Both the position numbers and the translations under genes were made by a program. This document shows positions 8,501 to 14,702 of a stretch of DNA of 19,387 nucleotides, piece after piece (the first letter of the stretch is position 1; every line of letters begins with the position of its first letter). The notes beneath the pieces are model-generated. The model was not told the DNA's origin. It did not search any database and was given only the letters and a program-made list of their open reading frames with translations. Location: assembly GCA_005789975.1 (NCBI GenBank), contig SXWC01000166.1, forward strand, positions 1 to 19,387. The letters are read 5' to 3'. Origin of the DNA: Planctomycetaceae bacterium. GTDB taxonomy: Bacteria; Planctomycetota; Planctomycetia; Pirellulales; UBA1268.

Positions 8501-8873
8501 TGAGCAGGTTGCTTTTCTGCGTGTAGGCGCCGATCGCAAGGTCACCCGCGGGCGAGGTCGCCAGGAATGCGTCGATCGATTTTTCCGCCTCGTCGAGCAG
8601 CCCCGCCCGCTTGGCGGCGTCGGGCTCGTTGCGGCTGGTGCCCACCAGAGCCGTGGCACGGAGGAAGGGCAGCTCCTTCTTGAAGGCTGCGGAGACCTTG
8701 GGGTCGGCGTTCGCCCGCTCGATCACCCACAGCATGACGTCGGGCATCTGCTCGTCTTCGAGCCTTCCCAGCAGGGAGCGGGTGCTCGACTCCGCCGCCG
8801 ATTCGCCCCGGACCGCACCGGACGCCGACAGGAAAAGAATCGCGAGGGCGGCTGCCCCATAGACCGTGCGCAT
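5517..8873 (-). CDS. Large exported helical-repeat (TPR-like) protein, 1118 aa
   Basis: No named family was recognised. The protein begins with a clear signal peptide (MRTVYGAAALAILFLSASG, cleavage near AVRG-ES). The rest is almost entirely alanine-, lysine- and glutamate-rich helices with TPR-like spacing, for example AAAKLLEEAIKMGEAEKQPD and DARRFAESAALGTMLTERYP, so it is probably a long periplasmic solenoid scaffold. A low-complexity Gly/Lys/Asp linker (GDGKGDGKDDDKDDGKKDG, coded about 8228-8285) interrupts the helices about a fifth of the way in. The C-terminus is Gly/Ala/Pro-rich. The frame is open to a GTG at 8984 that overlaps the previous stop. However, that 37-residue extension is Gly/Pro-rich, puts the signal peptide inside the protein, and covers a promoter-like sequence, so I use the ATG at 8873. 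No Shine-Dalgarno precedes it. It is followed by the 371-aa TPR gene with a GTGA overlap. Confidence 0.85.
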   Translation of the reverse strand: MRTVYGAAALAILFLSASGAVRGESAAESSTRSLLGRLEDEQMPDVMLWVIERANADPKVSAAFKKELPFLRATALVGTSRNEPDAAKRAGLLDEAEKSIDAFLATSPAGDLAIGAYTQKSNLLIERGRSKLDQAKRPGQDAQKLSAEGAAFLDAAVKSLKATVKPGQATITTIASAEDAVLRSLREVDAKIKALKGDGKGDGKDDDKDDGKKDGPSKLPPAQQKELDRLGEEQTKYRGKLLSIRLMTGAAIFEKSRAFPAGSKEARAMLEESSGIFQGLTEKYGPTTAGTFARYYWGRNTALLGKHEMAAETLAPVVVLDEKSPLAVSLRAKAVNVSLECWLAMAAAEKDAAKATDILKRVDEIVRKFALTPVEKIPGRKLDAEWLGLKYRTAAVLDAWADKLDTKDRQAKSVLQRDAKKLATEVATANKDFAKEARELAAKLGKDLPEGSEEKNFAALVADARVSFAGMQEKQIEVKKLRAEGKETEAEAAAKLAGVDRDAAAKLLEEAIKMGEAEKQPDEAALNSARSLLTFLYYDARRFAESAALGTMLTERYPNAVGSRQSSRVALASLQQLALQADPAANKEAKAKLTALATTMSAAWPAENEGADAFMVLLNMALESHDAATMAVLLGKFPAESPRRAEFAMRAGTALRREAQDARKLEDSLRPDQDIIDGWNATARSAIDEGLASLDKAATMPAGAGGKLAAGAALSRVQMSLDEGDRETAGRLLEHPVFGPWTLASGGDPAFAQGQFAEGALTVSLRHFIASEQLDKAQAAMQALEKAAGEGEEASAKLTGMYLSMGRDLQAQLEALGGGDKGTSPEVRERATKILAGFEKFLDGLAKRDKKISSQIWVATTYYTLGSGSGTGAVVPKAKTEQYLDRAGETYAGLLAAKDDSSVPEKDRADIGRFEPSIRLKMAGIFKERGKWDAAQEQIDWILADAKRQNSLEIQTQAADLLEAAGRAALAAGDSAKGDALLREAAAGRKAPPIMIWGWGGIANKLSRQAFSSSDEKAMKARAQFFEARLHVADTLLTRSKLGGTAADRDKRLDTAKNAISMTRKLYPDLGGEVFQKRFEKLLREVQKEQGAANPGGFSQLAQEAGASAPPATSGATP

Positions 8874-8918
8874 GATGGATGTCGGATGAGGAGGGGTTGT
8901 CCTGGCGAGCCAGCGGGT

Positions 8919-8947
8919 ATTGTGCGGCCCTGCAAACGGTCCGTCAA
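8919..8947 (-). promoter_or_regulatory. Candidate sigma-70-type promoter for the 1118-aa protein gene
   Basis: On the - strand TTGACG (8947-8942) and CACAAT (8924-8919) are separated by exactly 17 bp. Transcription would start near 8912, leaving about 40 bases before the ATG at 8873. The -35 box lies inside the CCGTTTGACGG element described separately. This is pattern matching only. Confidence 0.4.
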
Positions 8948-8951
8948 ACGG
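8925..8951 (-). repeat. 12-bp-period direct repeat containing the CCGTTTGACGG element
   Basis: On the - strand CCGTTTGACGGA is followed at once by CCGTTTGCAGGG and then CCG, i.e. two 12-bp units that share CCGTTTG. The first unit extends to a 15-bp word, CCGTTTGACGG-W-CCG (8951-8937). That word recurs with one change at 17077-17063, upstream of the FHA gene and in the same orientation to its gene. Confidence 0.5.
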
Positions 8952-8980
8952 CCCGGCCCACGGGCCATGGTGGACCCGGG

Positions 8981-11143
8981 TCACCGCCGTGGACGGCGAC
9001 CGGCCGGGAATCGTTCGATGCCGGCGGCAAGCACTTCGCCGAAAGAAGTGATGTCGCCGCGTTCACGCCACCGCCGCACGAGTGCGGCGGCGGTGGCGAT
9101 CGCCCGGGGATCGCCGTGCGCCGAGCCTCCCACCGCTTCGGCGAACGTCACGGCGAGGATCAGCTCCAAGCTCCGCGGTGACGGGAGCGCCGCGGTCCGG
9201 TCGGGGTCGGCGGTGGAGAGAATGCCACGCGATTTGTTTTCCACGTCGTTCGCATCCCGCCACTCGAGCACCGCCGACACGCCGGCTGCCGACGCCCCGC
9301 CACGCGGCACGATTTCGTAGACGGCCCGCACCGTTTCCCCGACGTGCAGGTCGATCGCCGCAGGGGCCGCGACAGCCAGCGATTCCATCGCCGACTGACG
9401 GTGACCGATCAGGCGATAGGCCGCCACGAGACGCGGATCGAAACTGACGGCGAGACGACACTGGCGACCGACGAGCGTGTCGGAGCCGAAGACCTCGCGG
9501 ACGAACTCGCGGCGGATGGCCGTCGCATCGGCCGGAGTCCTGCCGAACGAGGAACCCTGCGGATGCTCCCCGGGGGAGGTGGTCGGATCGACCAGCACGA
9601 AACGGGTCAGGCCACGGTGCGACGGCACGTCGTGGAGCGGGCCACCCCCGGCGGACGCCTGCGCCTCGCGCCACCCGGCAAGGGCGGCGCGAACCACGTC
9701 GCGGCCGCGGTCGGCCGTCTCCTGGTGCGCCACCACCACGAGCCGATCGACGGAGTCGGTCGCTTCGGAGGCCGCCATTCGGATCGCGGCATCGAGGTCG
9801 GATGCGTCCATCGGCGGCAGTTGTTCGAGTTCCACGGCCAGCGACGCGATGGTCCCGGCGTCGCCCCGCCTTGCGGCGAGCCGGGGAACGGGGCCGGACA
9901 GAACGACGGTGATGCGATCGTCCGCCCCCATCTCGGCAGCGACCGCGGCGAGCCCCCGGCAGAGCCACGGCCAGATGGCCGGATCGCGGCCGGGCGACCG
10001 GTCGAGCACGATCGTGGCGTCGAGCGGGGGCCTGCTGTCGGCCCTGCCGCCGCGGCTGGCCGTGGCCGCCACTTCGACGAGCAGGCTCGGTGCGCCACGC
10101 ACGCTGCGGAGAGACCGCACGCCGTGCACGTCCACTCGAATCCCGCTTCGGCCCGCCGGCCCGGGGCGTGGCTCGGCGGCCGCTGCCGGGATCGCCGCAA
10201 GGACATGCTCCATGCGGAGGTTTCGGTCCGCCCCATGCCACGACCTCCCATCGGGCAGTGAGAGCCTGTCAAACGTATCGGTGCGGAGCGTGAGGGGAGG
10301 AACGTCGGTCGAGAGCCCCGCCGCTGCGGGATCGACGAACGGCGGCTCGCCGTGCGCCATTTCGAAGGCGAGGTCGAAGCCCCGCACGCGGGGAACCCGT
10401 CGCCAGGCGTCGCGCGGCGGCTCCAGCAGCCGTCTGACCGACGAGTCGTCCGGCTGTTCAGCCGCGAGGCCCACCGCAGCGGCCCGGACCTCGGGCGGCA
10501 GCGCCGCCGGCTCCGCCACGGATGGGGTCGCGGGGCCGACTCCGCTCGCCGCCACCGTTGATTCCCCGGCGACGTCTCTCGCGGTGGCGGAGGCGGCTTC
10601 GGTGGCGGGTGCAACGCGGGGCGGCGGCCGCCGTACGAGACCCGCCGATTCGCCACCGTTGGACCGTCGGCCGGCGACCGGCGGCTCATTGGTCACGGTG
10701 GCCCGCGGGGGCGCGATGCCCCGCGCCGCCTCGGAGAGCCTGTCCCGAGGTGCCGCAGCGAGCTGCCGGGAGAGCTCGGCGCCGGCGGCGAACACGAGCC
10801 ATGCCATCGACAGGGCCGCGGCCACGGCAAGACCGTCATGGACGAGCACGGTTGCCCAGCGGCCGACGCGGGAACGGCGTCGGTCCGTGGGCTCGCCTGC
10901 GGTGGAGGCGGACGTCGCGAACCCATCGAGATCGATCGCCCCCGCGCCGCGGCCGGTCTGCCGCGGCCTGCCGAAGTTCGCCCGCATCCGCTCGACGAAG
11001 CCCGCCGGCAGCTCGACGTCCGCGAGCAGCCGGTCGAGCGAGTCGTCACCAAAAACGGCGTCAGCGGCCAGCCGCCGATCGAGATCCGCAGGAACGGTGA
11101 CGTCTCGCAGGCGCACGTCGATGTGGCGATCCTGTTCAGCCAT
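8981..11143 (-). CDS. Membrane protein with YfbK-like von Willebrand A and DUF3520 domains, probable sigma-factor partner
   Basis: A 720-aa protein. Residues 1-60 are cytoplasmic and hold two copies of a motif, LRDVTVPADLDRRL (12-25) and LADVELPAGFVERM (40-53). One membrane helix lies at about 99-122, followed by a Pro/Ala-rich linker to about 230. Residues 255-310 resemble the YfbK N-terminal segment (PFVDPAAAGLSTDVPPLTLRT, compare 'PFxxxxxxPLSTFSxDVDT'). A VWA fold follows at about 374-520 (DATIVLDRSPG, then DRLVVVAHQ). The DUF3520-like end runs from about 560 to 715 (VSFDPRLVAAYRLIG and VYEIVPRGG). The metal site (MIDAS) looks degraded: DxSxS reads DRSPG, and the expected late Asp-Gly is His-Gln. 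The ATG lies inside the end of the sigma gene (8-bp overlap), so the two are coupled. An anti-sigma or co-regulatory role is inferred from this overlap and topology, not proven. Confidence 0.85.
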   Translation of the reverse strand: MAEQDRHIDVRLRDVTVPADLDRRLAADAVFGDDSLDRLLADVELPAGFVERMRANFGRPRQTGRGAGAIDLDGFATSASTAGEPTDRRRSRVGRWATVLVHDGLAVAAALSMAWLVFAAGAELSRQLAAAPRDRLSEAARGIAPPRATVTNEPPVAGRRSNGGESAGLVRRPPPRVAPATEAASATARDVAGESTVAASGVGPATPSVAEPAALPPEVRAAAVGLAAEQPDDSSVRRLLEPPRDAWRRVPRVRGFDLAFEMAHGEPPFVDPAAAGLSTDVPPLTLRTDTFDRLSLPDGRSWHGADRNLRMEHVLAAIPAAAAEPRPGPAGRSGIRVDVHGVRSLRSVRGAPSLLVEVAATASRGGRADSRPPLDATIVLDRSPGRDPAIWPWLCRGLAAVAAEMGADDRITVVLSGPVPRLAARRGDAGTIASLAVELEQLPPMDASDLDAAIRMAASEATDSVDRLVVVAHQETADRGRDVVRAALAGWREAQASAGGGPLHDVPSHRGLTRFVLVDPTTSPGEHPQGSSFGRTPADATAIRREFVREVFGSDTLVGRQCRLAVSFDPRLVAAYRLIGHRQSAMESLAVAAPAAIDLHVGETVRAVYEIVPRGGASAAGVSAVLEWRDANDVENKSRGILSTADPDRTAALPSPRSLELILAVTFAEAVGGSAHGDPRAIATAAALVRRWRERGDITSFGEVLAAGIERFPAGRRPRR

Positions 11144-11693
11144 GTCGGTGGCGGGCTCCCGTCGTCGCGGTCATCTCGTCGCCGGGCTTGCGGCCCTCCT
11201 CGAGAAGAAACTCACGGAGGCGACTGCGTCCGCGGCTGACCCGCGAAAGCACGGTGCCCAGCGGGATGCCCTGGAGATCGGCCGCTTCCTGGTGCGTGAG
11301 CTCGCCCACCACCACCAGCAGCAGCGTTTCGCGGATCTCTTCGGGCAGTTTTGCGAGTCCCCGCTGCATGACCCCGGACAACTCGTCGCGAAACGCCTCG
11401 GCCCCATCCGGGGCCGCCGGTTCGACGGCATCGGCGGCGACGACCTCCCGGGACGAACGCTTTCGCCAGTGGTCGGCGACGCGGCGACGCAGGATCGCGA
11501 GCAGCCAGGCCCGCTCGCTCCGTGCTCGGTCGTAGAGGTGTCGGCTCGTCCACGCGGAACGGAACGTGTCCTGGAGCACGTCCTCGGCGGCATGGCAATC
11601 GCCGAGCAGGCGATAGGCGACCCGGTACAGGACCGTGACATGCTCGGCGACCCACTGGTTGAACTGCTCGATGACCGCCGGTCGAGGGGGCAT
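11136..11693 (-). CDS. ECF-family RNA polymerase sigma factor
   Basis: A 185-aa sigma-70 family regulator of extracytoplasmic-function type; it recruits RNA polymerase to promoters of a stress or envelope regulon. Region 2 lies at about residues 17-80 (LYRVAYRLLGDCHAAEDVLQ), with the usual DxxxAEDxxQxxF pattern. Region 4 lies at about 108-165 (LPEEIRETLLLVVVGELTHQ, then GIPLGTVLSRVSRGRSRLR), with the helix-turn-helix. The length is typical, without the long C-terminal extension of some planctomycete ECFs. It overlaps the downstream membrane VWA protein by 8 bp (ATGGCTGA), so the two are translated together. It lies 132 bp after serA. No conserved ECF -35/-10 pair (GAAC / GTC type) was recognised in that gap, so autoregulation is not shown. 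Confidence 0.93.
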   Translation of the reverse strand: MPPRPAVIEQFNQWVAEHVTVLYRVAYRLLGDCHAAEDVLQDTFRSAWTSRHLYDRARSERAWLLAILRRRVADHWRKRSSREVVAADAVEPAAPDGAEAFRDELSGVMQRGLAKLPEEIRETLLLVVVGELTHQEAADLQGIPLGTVLSRVSRGRSRLREFLLEEGRKPGDEMTATTGARHRHG

Positions 11694-11802
11694 GGTTGGG
11701 GACGATCCCAGGGCCCGACGGGGGTCTCACGGGGCAACCGACCCCGCATCGAGTGATTCCGCTGAGCGAAGCGACATTATTCCCGATCGGGGCCGGGTGC
11801 GG

Positions 11803-11825
11803 AAAAGACGGCCCCGCGGGCGGGC
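11803..11825 (-). terminator. Candidate intrinsic terminator after serA
   Basis: Directly after the serA stop, the - strand reads GCCCGC-CC-GCGGGGC (a GC stem with one bulged G), then CGTCTTTTCC. The T-run is only four long, so the terminator is moderate. It would separate serA from the sigma-factor transcript. Confidence 0.45.
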
Positions 11826-13484
11826 TCAGCCGCGTCGTGCCGACCTGGCCGAGGCCGTCGCGGCAGCCAGCCACGACGGAAGCTGGCCGGCGGGGGGAAG
11901 CTTGACGACCCGGGCCGACCGCACGCCCGGGCAGGCGGCCACGGCCGCGATCGCCTCGGCCGACGGCTCCTGGTCGAGGTTCAGCACGCCGATCGCATCG
12001 CCGCCGGGTGTCGATCTGCCGACGGTCATCTGCGCGATGTTGATGCCCGTCTGACCGAAGGCCATGCCGACCCGGCCGATGATCCCCGGCACGTCCTGAT
12101 GGGTGAAGATCAGGAGGATGCCGTCGATGTAGGCCTCGAGTCGCTGACCCTCGAGTTGCACGATGCGGGGCATCGAGTGGCCGAAGAGGGTGCCCGCGGC
12201 GCGGTGCACGCTGTCGCCCGAGACAAGATCGACCGCCACCACGGAACTGAAGGCGCCGGGGTCGGTGCGGCTCTGCTCGACGAGGTCGATGCCCCGCTCG
12301 CGGAGGAGCATCTCGGCGTTGACGATGTTGACGTCCTCGATCGCCCCTTCGAGCAGGCCCGCCGCAAATGCGGCGGTCACGAGCCTGGTGTTGCGGGCCG
12401 CGATCTCCCCCCGATAGGCGATGGAGCAGGAACGCGGCTGACCGGCGTCCATCTGCGAGAGCAGGATGCCGAGCCTCCAGGCGAGATCGAGGAAGCCCCT
12501 GACGCCCTCGAGCGCGGCCGGATCGATCGCCGAGGAATTGACCGCATGACGGATCGCCCCGGTCGTGAGGAAGTCGACGATCAGCCCCACGCCCTCCACG
12601 GCGACCTGCGACTGTGCCTCCTCGGTGCTGGCGCCGAGGTGCGGCGTGACGACCACGCCCGGCATGCCGAACAGCGGGCTGTCGGTGCAGGGTTCCTTCT
12701 CGAACACATCGAGCGCCACGCCGCCGATCACGCCCCGCTTCAGACCCTCGACGAGAGCCTGCTCGTCGTAGATTCCGCCGCGGGCACAGTTGATCAGCCG
12801 CACGCCGGGCTTGAGGATGTCGAGTTCCTTCATGCCGATGAGATGCCGGGTCTCGTCGGTGAGGGGCGTGTGCACCGTGAGATAGTCGACGTGCGGCAGC
12901 ATCCCCCGGACGGTGTCGATGAGTTCGACGCCGAGCTCGGCCGCCCGATCGGGCGACAAAAACGGATCGAAGCCGATCACCCGCATGTCGAAGGCGCGTG
13001 CCCGCTCGGCCACCGCCTGGCCGATCCGGCCCAGGCCCACGATCCCAAGCGTCTTGCCGGCGAGTTGGGCGCCCATGAACTTGTTGCGATCCCACTTGTG
13101 GTCCCGCAGGCTGGCATCGGCGGCGGCGATGTTGCGCGAGACGGCCAGGAGCAGCGCGAAGGCGTGCTCGGCCGTGCTGACGGTGTTGCCGGCAGGCGTG
13201 TTCATCACCACGATGCCCTGCCTGGTCGCCGCCTCCTTGTCGATGTTGTCGGTGCCGACGCCGGCCCGCACAACGGCCTTCAGCCGGTGATTGCCGGCGA
13301 GCGAATCGGCCGTGATCTTGACCCCGCTGCGGCAGATCGCGCCGTCGTGCGCGGCAAGCGCTTCGCGGAGGGCTTCCCCCGAGAGCCCCGTCCGCACCTC
13401 GTAGGTGATCCCGTGCTGCTTCGCGGAGTCGAGCAGGGCGAGGCCGTCGGGGCTGAGCGTGTCGAGCACGATGATCGAGGGCAT
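11826..13484 (-). CDS. serA: D-3-phosphoglycerate dehydrogenase
   Basis: A 552-aa enzyme that oxidises 3-phosphoglycerate to 3-phosphohydroxypyruvate with NAD, the first step of serine synthesis. Residues 1-100 and about 285-315 form the substrate domain; about 100-285 is the Rossmann domain. The NAD loop GIVGLGRIGQ contains G150, G152 and G155. Catalytic residues are R235 (NCARGG), E264 (FEKEP) and H282 (PHLGAS). It is the long form: an allosteric substrate-binding domain at about 320-460 and a C-terminal ACT domain at about 477-545 (DVPGIIGRVGMAFGQTGINI), usually the serine feedback site. The ATG at 13484 has no strong Shine-Dalgarno. It lies 62 bp downstream of serC, so the pair forms a serine operon. 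Larger frames overlapping its 3' half are shadows. Confidence 0.97.
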   Translation of the reverse strand: MPSIIVLDTLSPDGLALLDSAKQHGITYEVRTGLSGEALREALAAHDGAICRSGVKITADSLAGNHRLKAVVRAGVGTDNIDKEAATRQGIVVMNTPAGNTVSTAEHAFALLLAVSRNIAAADASLRDHKWDRNKFMGAQLAGKTLGIVGLGRIGQAVAERARAFDMRVIGFDPFLSPDRAAELGVELIDTVRGMLPHVDYLTVHTPLTDETRHLIGMKELDILKPGVRLINCARGGIYDEQALVEGLKRGVIGGVALDVFEKEPCTDSPLFGMPGVVVTPHLGASTEEAQSQVAVEGVGLIVDFLTTGAIRHAVNSSAIDPAALEGVRGFLDLAWRLGILLSQMDAGQPRSCSIAYRGEIAARNTRLVTAAFAAGLLEGAIEDVNIVNAEMLLRERGIDLVEQSRTDPGAFSSVVAVDLVSGDSVHRAAGTLFGHSMPRIVQLEGQRLEAYIDGILLIFTHQDVPGIIGRVGMAFGQTGINIAQMTVGRSTPGGDAIGVLNLDQEPSAEAIAAVAACPGVRSARVVKLPPAGQLPSWLAAATASARSARRG

Positions 13485-13546
13485 GTCGGGTGTCTCTGGG
13501 TCGGGCGGATGGGGCGATTTCGGCCGGTCGCGGCCGCGGGACGGGA

Positions 13547-14653
13547 TCAGTCCTGCCGCTCCCGCTGGAAGTCGAGCATGAAATCGCGGAGGGCCTCGAC
13601 GCCGGCGACCGGCATCGCGTTGTAGATGCTCGCCCGGATGCCACCCACGGAGCGATGTCCCTTGAGGTCCATCAGGCCGCGTTTGGCGGCCCCCGCCACG
13701 AACGCCTTCTCGGCCGCCTCGTCGGGCACCCGAAACGTCACGTTCATGTCAGAGCGGCATTCCGGTCGCGCGTGGCCGGTGTAGAAGCCGCCGGAACGGT
13801 CGAGCACGTCGTAGAGGAGTTTGGCCTTGGCGGCATTGTGTCGGGCCATGCCGTCGAGCCCTCCCATCCGCTCCGCGATCCAGCGGCAGACGAGGCCGAG
13901 GATGTAGATGGCGAACACGGGGGGCGTGTTCGGACGGGAGCCGTTCTTCACGAACGTGCGATAGTCGAGCATGGTCGGCAGGTCGTCCCGCGACCGTTCG
14001 AGCAGGTCCTTGCGGATGATCACGGCCGTGACGCCCGCGATGCCCGCATTCTTCTGGGCGCAGGCATAAATCAGCCCGTACCGCGACACGTCGATCGGCC
14101 GCGACAAAAAGTCGCTCGAGCAGTCGCAGACGAGCGGGGCCGGGCCGACGTCGGGGTCGTGCTTCCACTGCACGCCCTGGATCGTCTCGTTGCTCGTGAT
14201 GTGCACGTAGGCCGGAGTGTCGGAGAGGGAGGCCTCGCGATCGGACGGCAGCCGGTCATGGTTCGTGGCGACTCCGTCCCACGCCACGTGCACCTTCCCC
14301 TCGCGGCGGGCTTCCTTGGCACCCGTGGCGCCCCAGGTGCCGGTGATGATGTAATCGGCCGCGGCGGACTGTCCCCGGAGGAGGTTCATCGGCACCATCG
14401 AGAACTGCAGGCTCGCGCCCCCCTGCACGAAGACGATCTCGTGGGAATCGCCGATGCCGAGCAGGCCGCGGATCCGCTGCAGCGTCTCTTCGAGGATGGT
14501 GTCGAAGGCGGGGCTCCGGTGGCTGATCTCCAGCACCGACATCCCGACCGAGGGCAGGGAGAGCATTTCGTCCCGAGCCCGTTCGAGCACCTCGAGCGGC
14601 AGGACGGCAGGGCCGGGGGAGAAGTTGAAGACGCGATCCATCATGGCATGCAC
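13547..14653 (-). CDS. serC: Phosphoserine aminotransferase
   Basis: A 368-aa PLP enzyme that converts 3-phosphohydroxypyruvate and glutamate to phosphoserine; it acts directly after SerA. Family marks include FNFSPGPAVLP near the start, EISHRSPAF, FVQGGASLQF, and the PLP lysine K201 in LIYACAQKNAGIAG. The phosphate-binding end GHRSVGGIRASIYNAMP is intact. Length is normal. The GTG at 14653 has AAGGA six bases upstream; ATGs at 14644 and 14641 are alternatives that would match the usual SerC N-terminus more closely. The gene sits between a TPR lipoprotein gene (49 bp upstream) and serA (62 bp downstream), probably one transcript. Confidence 0.96.
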   Translation of the reverse strand: MHAMMDRVFNFSPGPAVLPLEVLERARDEMLSLPSVGMSVLEISHRSPAFDTILEETLQRIRGLLGIGDSHEIVFVQGGASLQFSMVPMNLLRGQSAAADYIITGTWGATGAKEARREGKVHVAWDGVATNHDRLPSDREASLSDTPAYVHITSNETIQGVQWKHDPDVGPAPLVCDCSSDFLSRPIDVSRYGLIYACAQKNAGIAGVTAVIIRKDLLERSRDDLPTMLDYRTFVKNGSRPNTPPVFAIYILGLVCRWIAERMGGLDGMARHNAAKAKLLYDVLDRSGGFYTGHARPECRSDMNVTFRVPDEAAEKAFVAGAAKRGLMDLKGHRSVGGIRASIYNAMPVAGVEALRDFMLDFQRERQD

Positions 14654-14659
14654 CCGAAA

Positions 14660-14674
14660 TCCTTGGATTCAAGG
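14660..14674 (-). promoter_or_regulatory. Small hairpin covering the serC Shine-Dalgarno
   Basis: On the - strand CCTTG-AATC-CAAGG is a perfect 5-bp inverted repeat. The serC ribosome site AAGGA lies in its 3' arm, so folding would mask it. The stem is short and may be weak in vivo. Confidence 0.3.
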
Positions 14675-14702
14675 GGCAGGATAGGAGTCGCTGAGGGGAG
14701 GG

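Noticed and set aside
8874..8984. 37-residue N-terminal extension of the 1118-aa protein from a GTG overlapping the VWA stop
   Set aside because: It is Gly/Pro-rich, would bury the signal peptide, has no ribosome site and covers a promoter-like repeat. Proteomics could overturn this.
9477..11756. 759-aa Ser/Arg/Ala-rich open frame antisense to the VWA and sigma genes
   Set aside because: Low-complexity composition and no domain; the opposite strand carries recognisable ECF and VWA/DUF3520 proteins.
11694..11825. ECF autoregulatory promoter ahead of the sigma gene
   Set aside because: No GAAC-type -35 with a matching -10 was found. AATAAT near 11778-11783 has no acceptable -35 partner.
11212..13644. 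810-aa - strand open frame across serA and the sigma gene
   Set aside because: Arg/Gly/His-rich shadow in another frame; SerA and sigma motifs are in the frames annotated.
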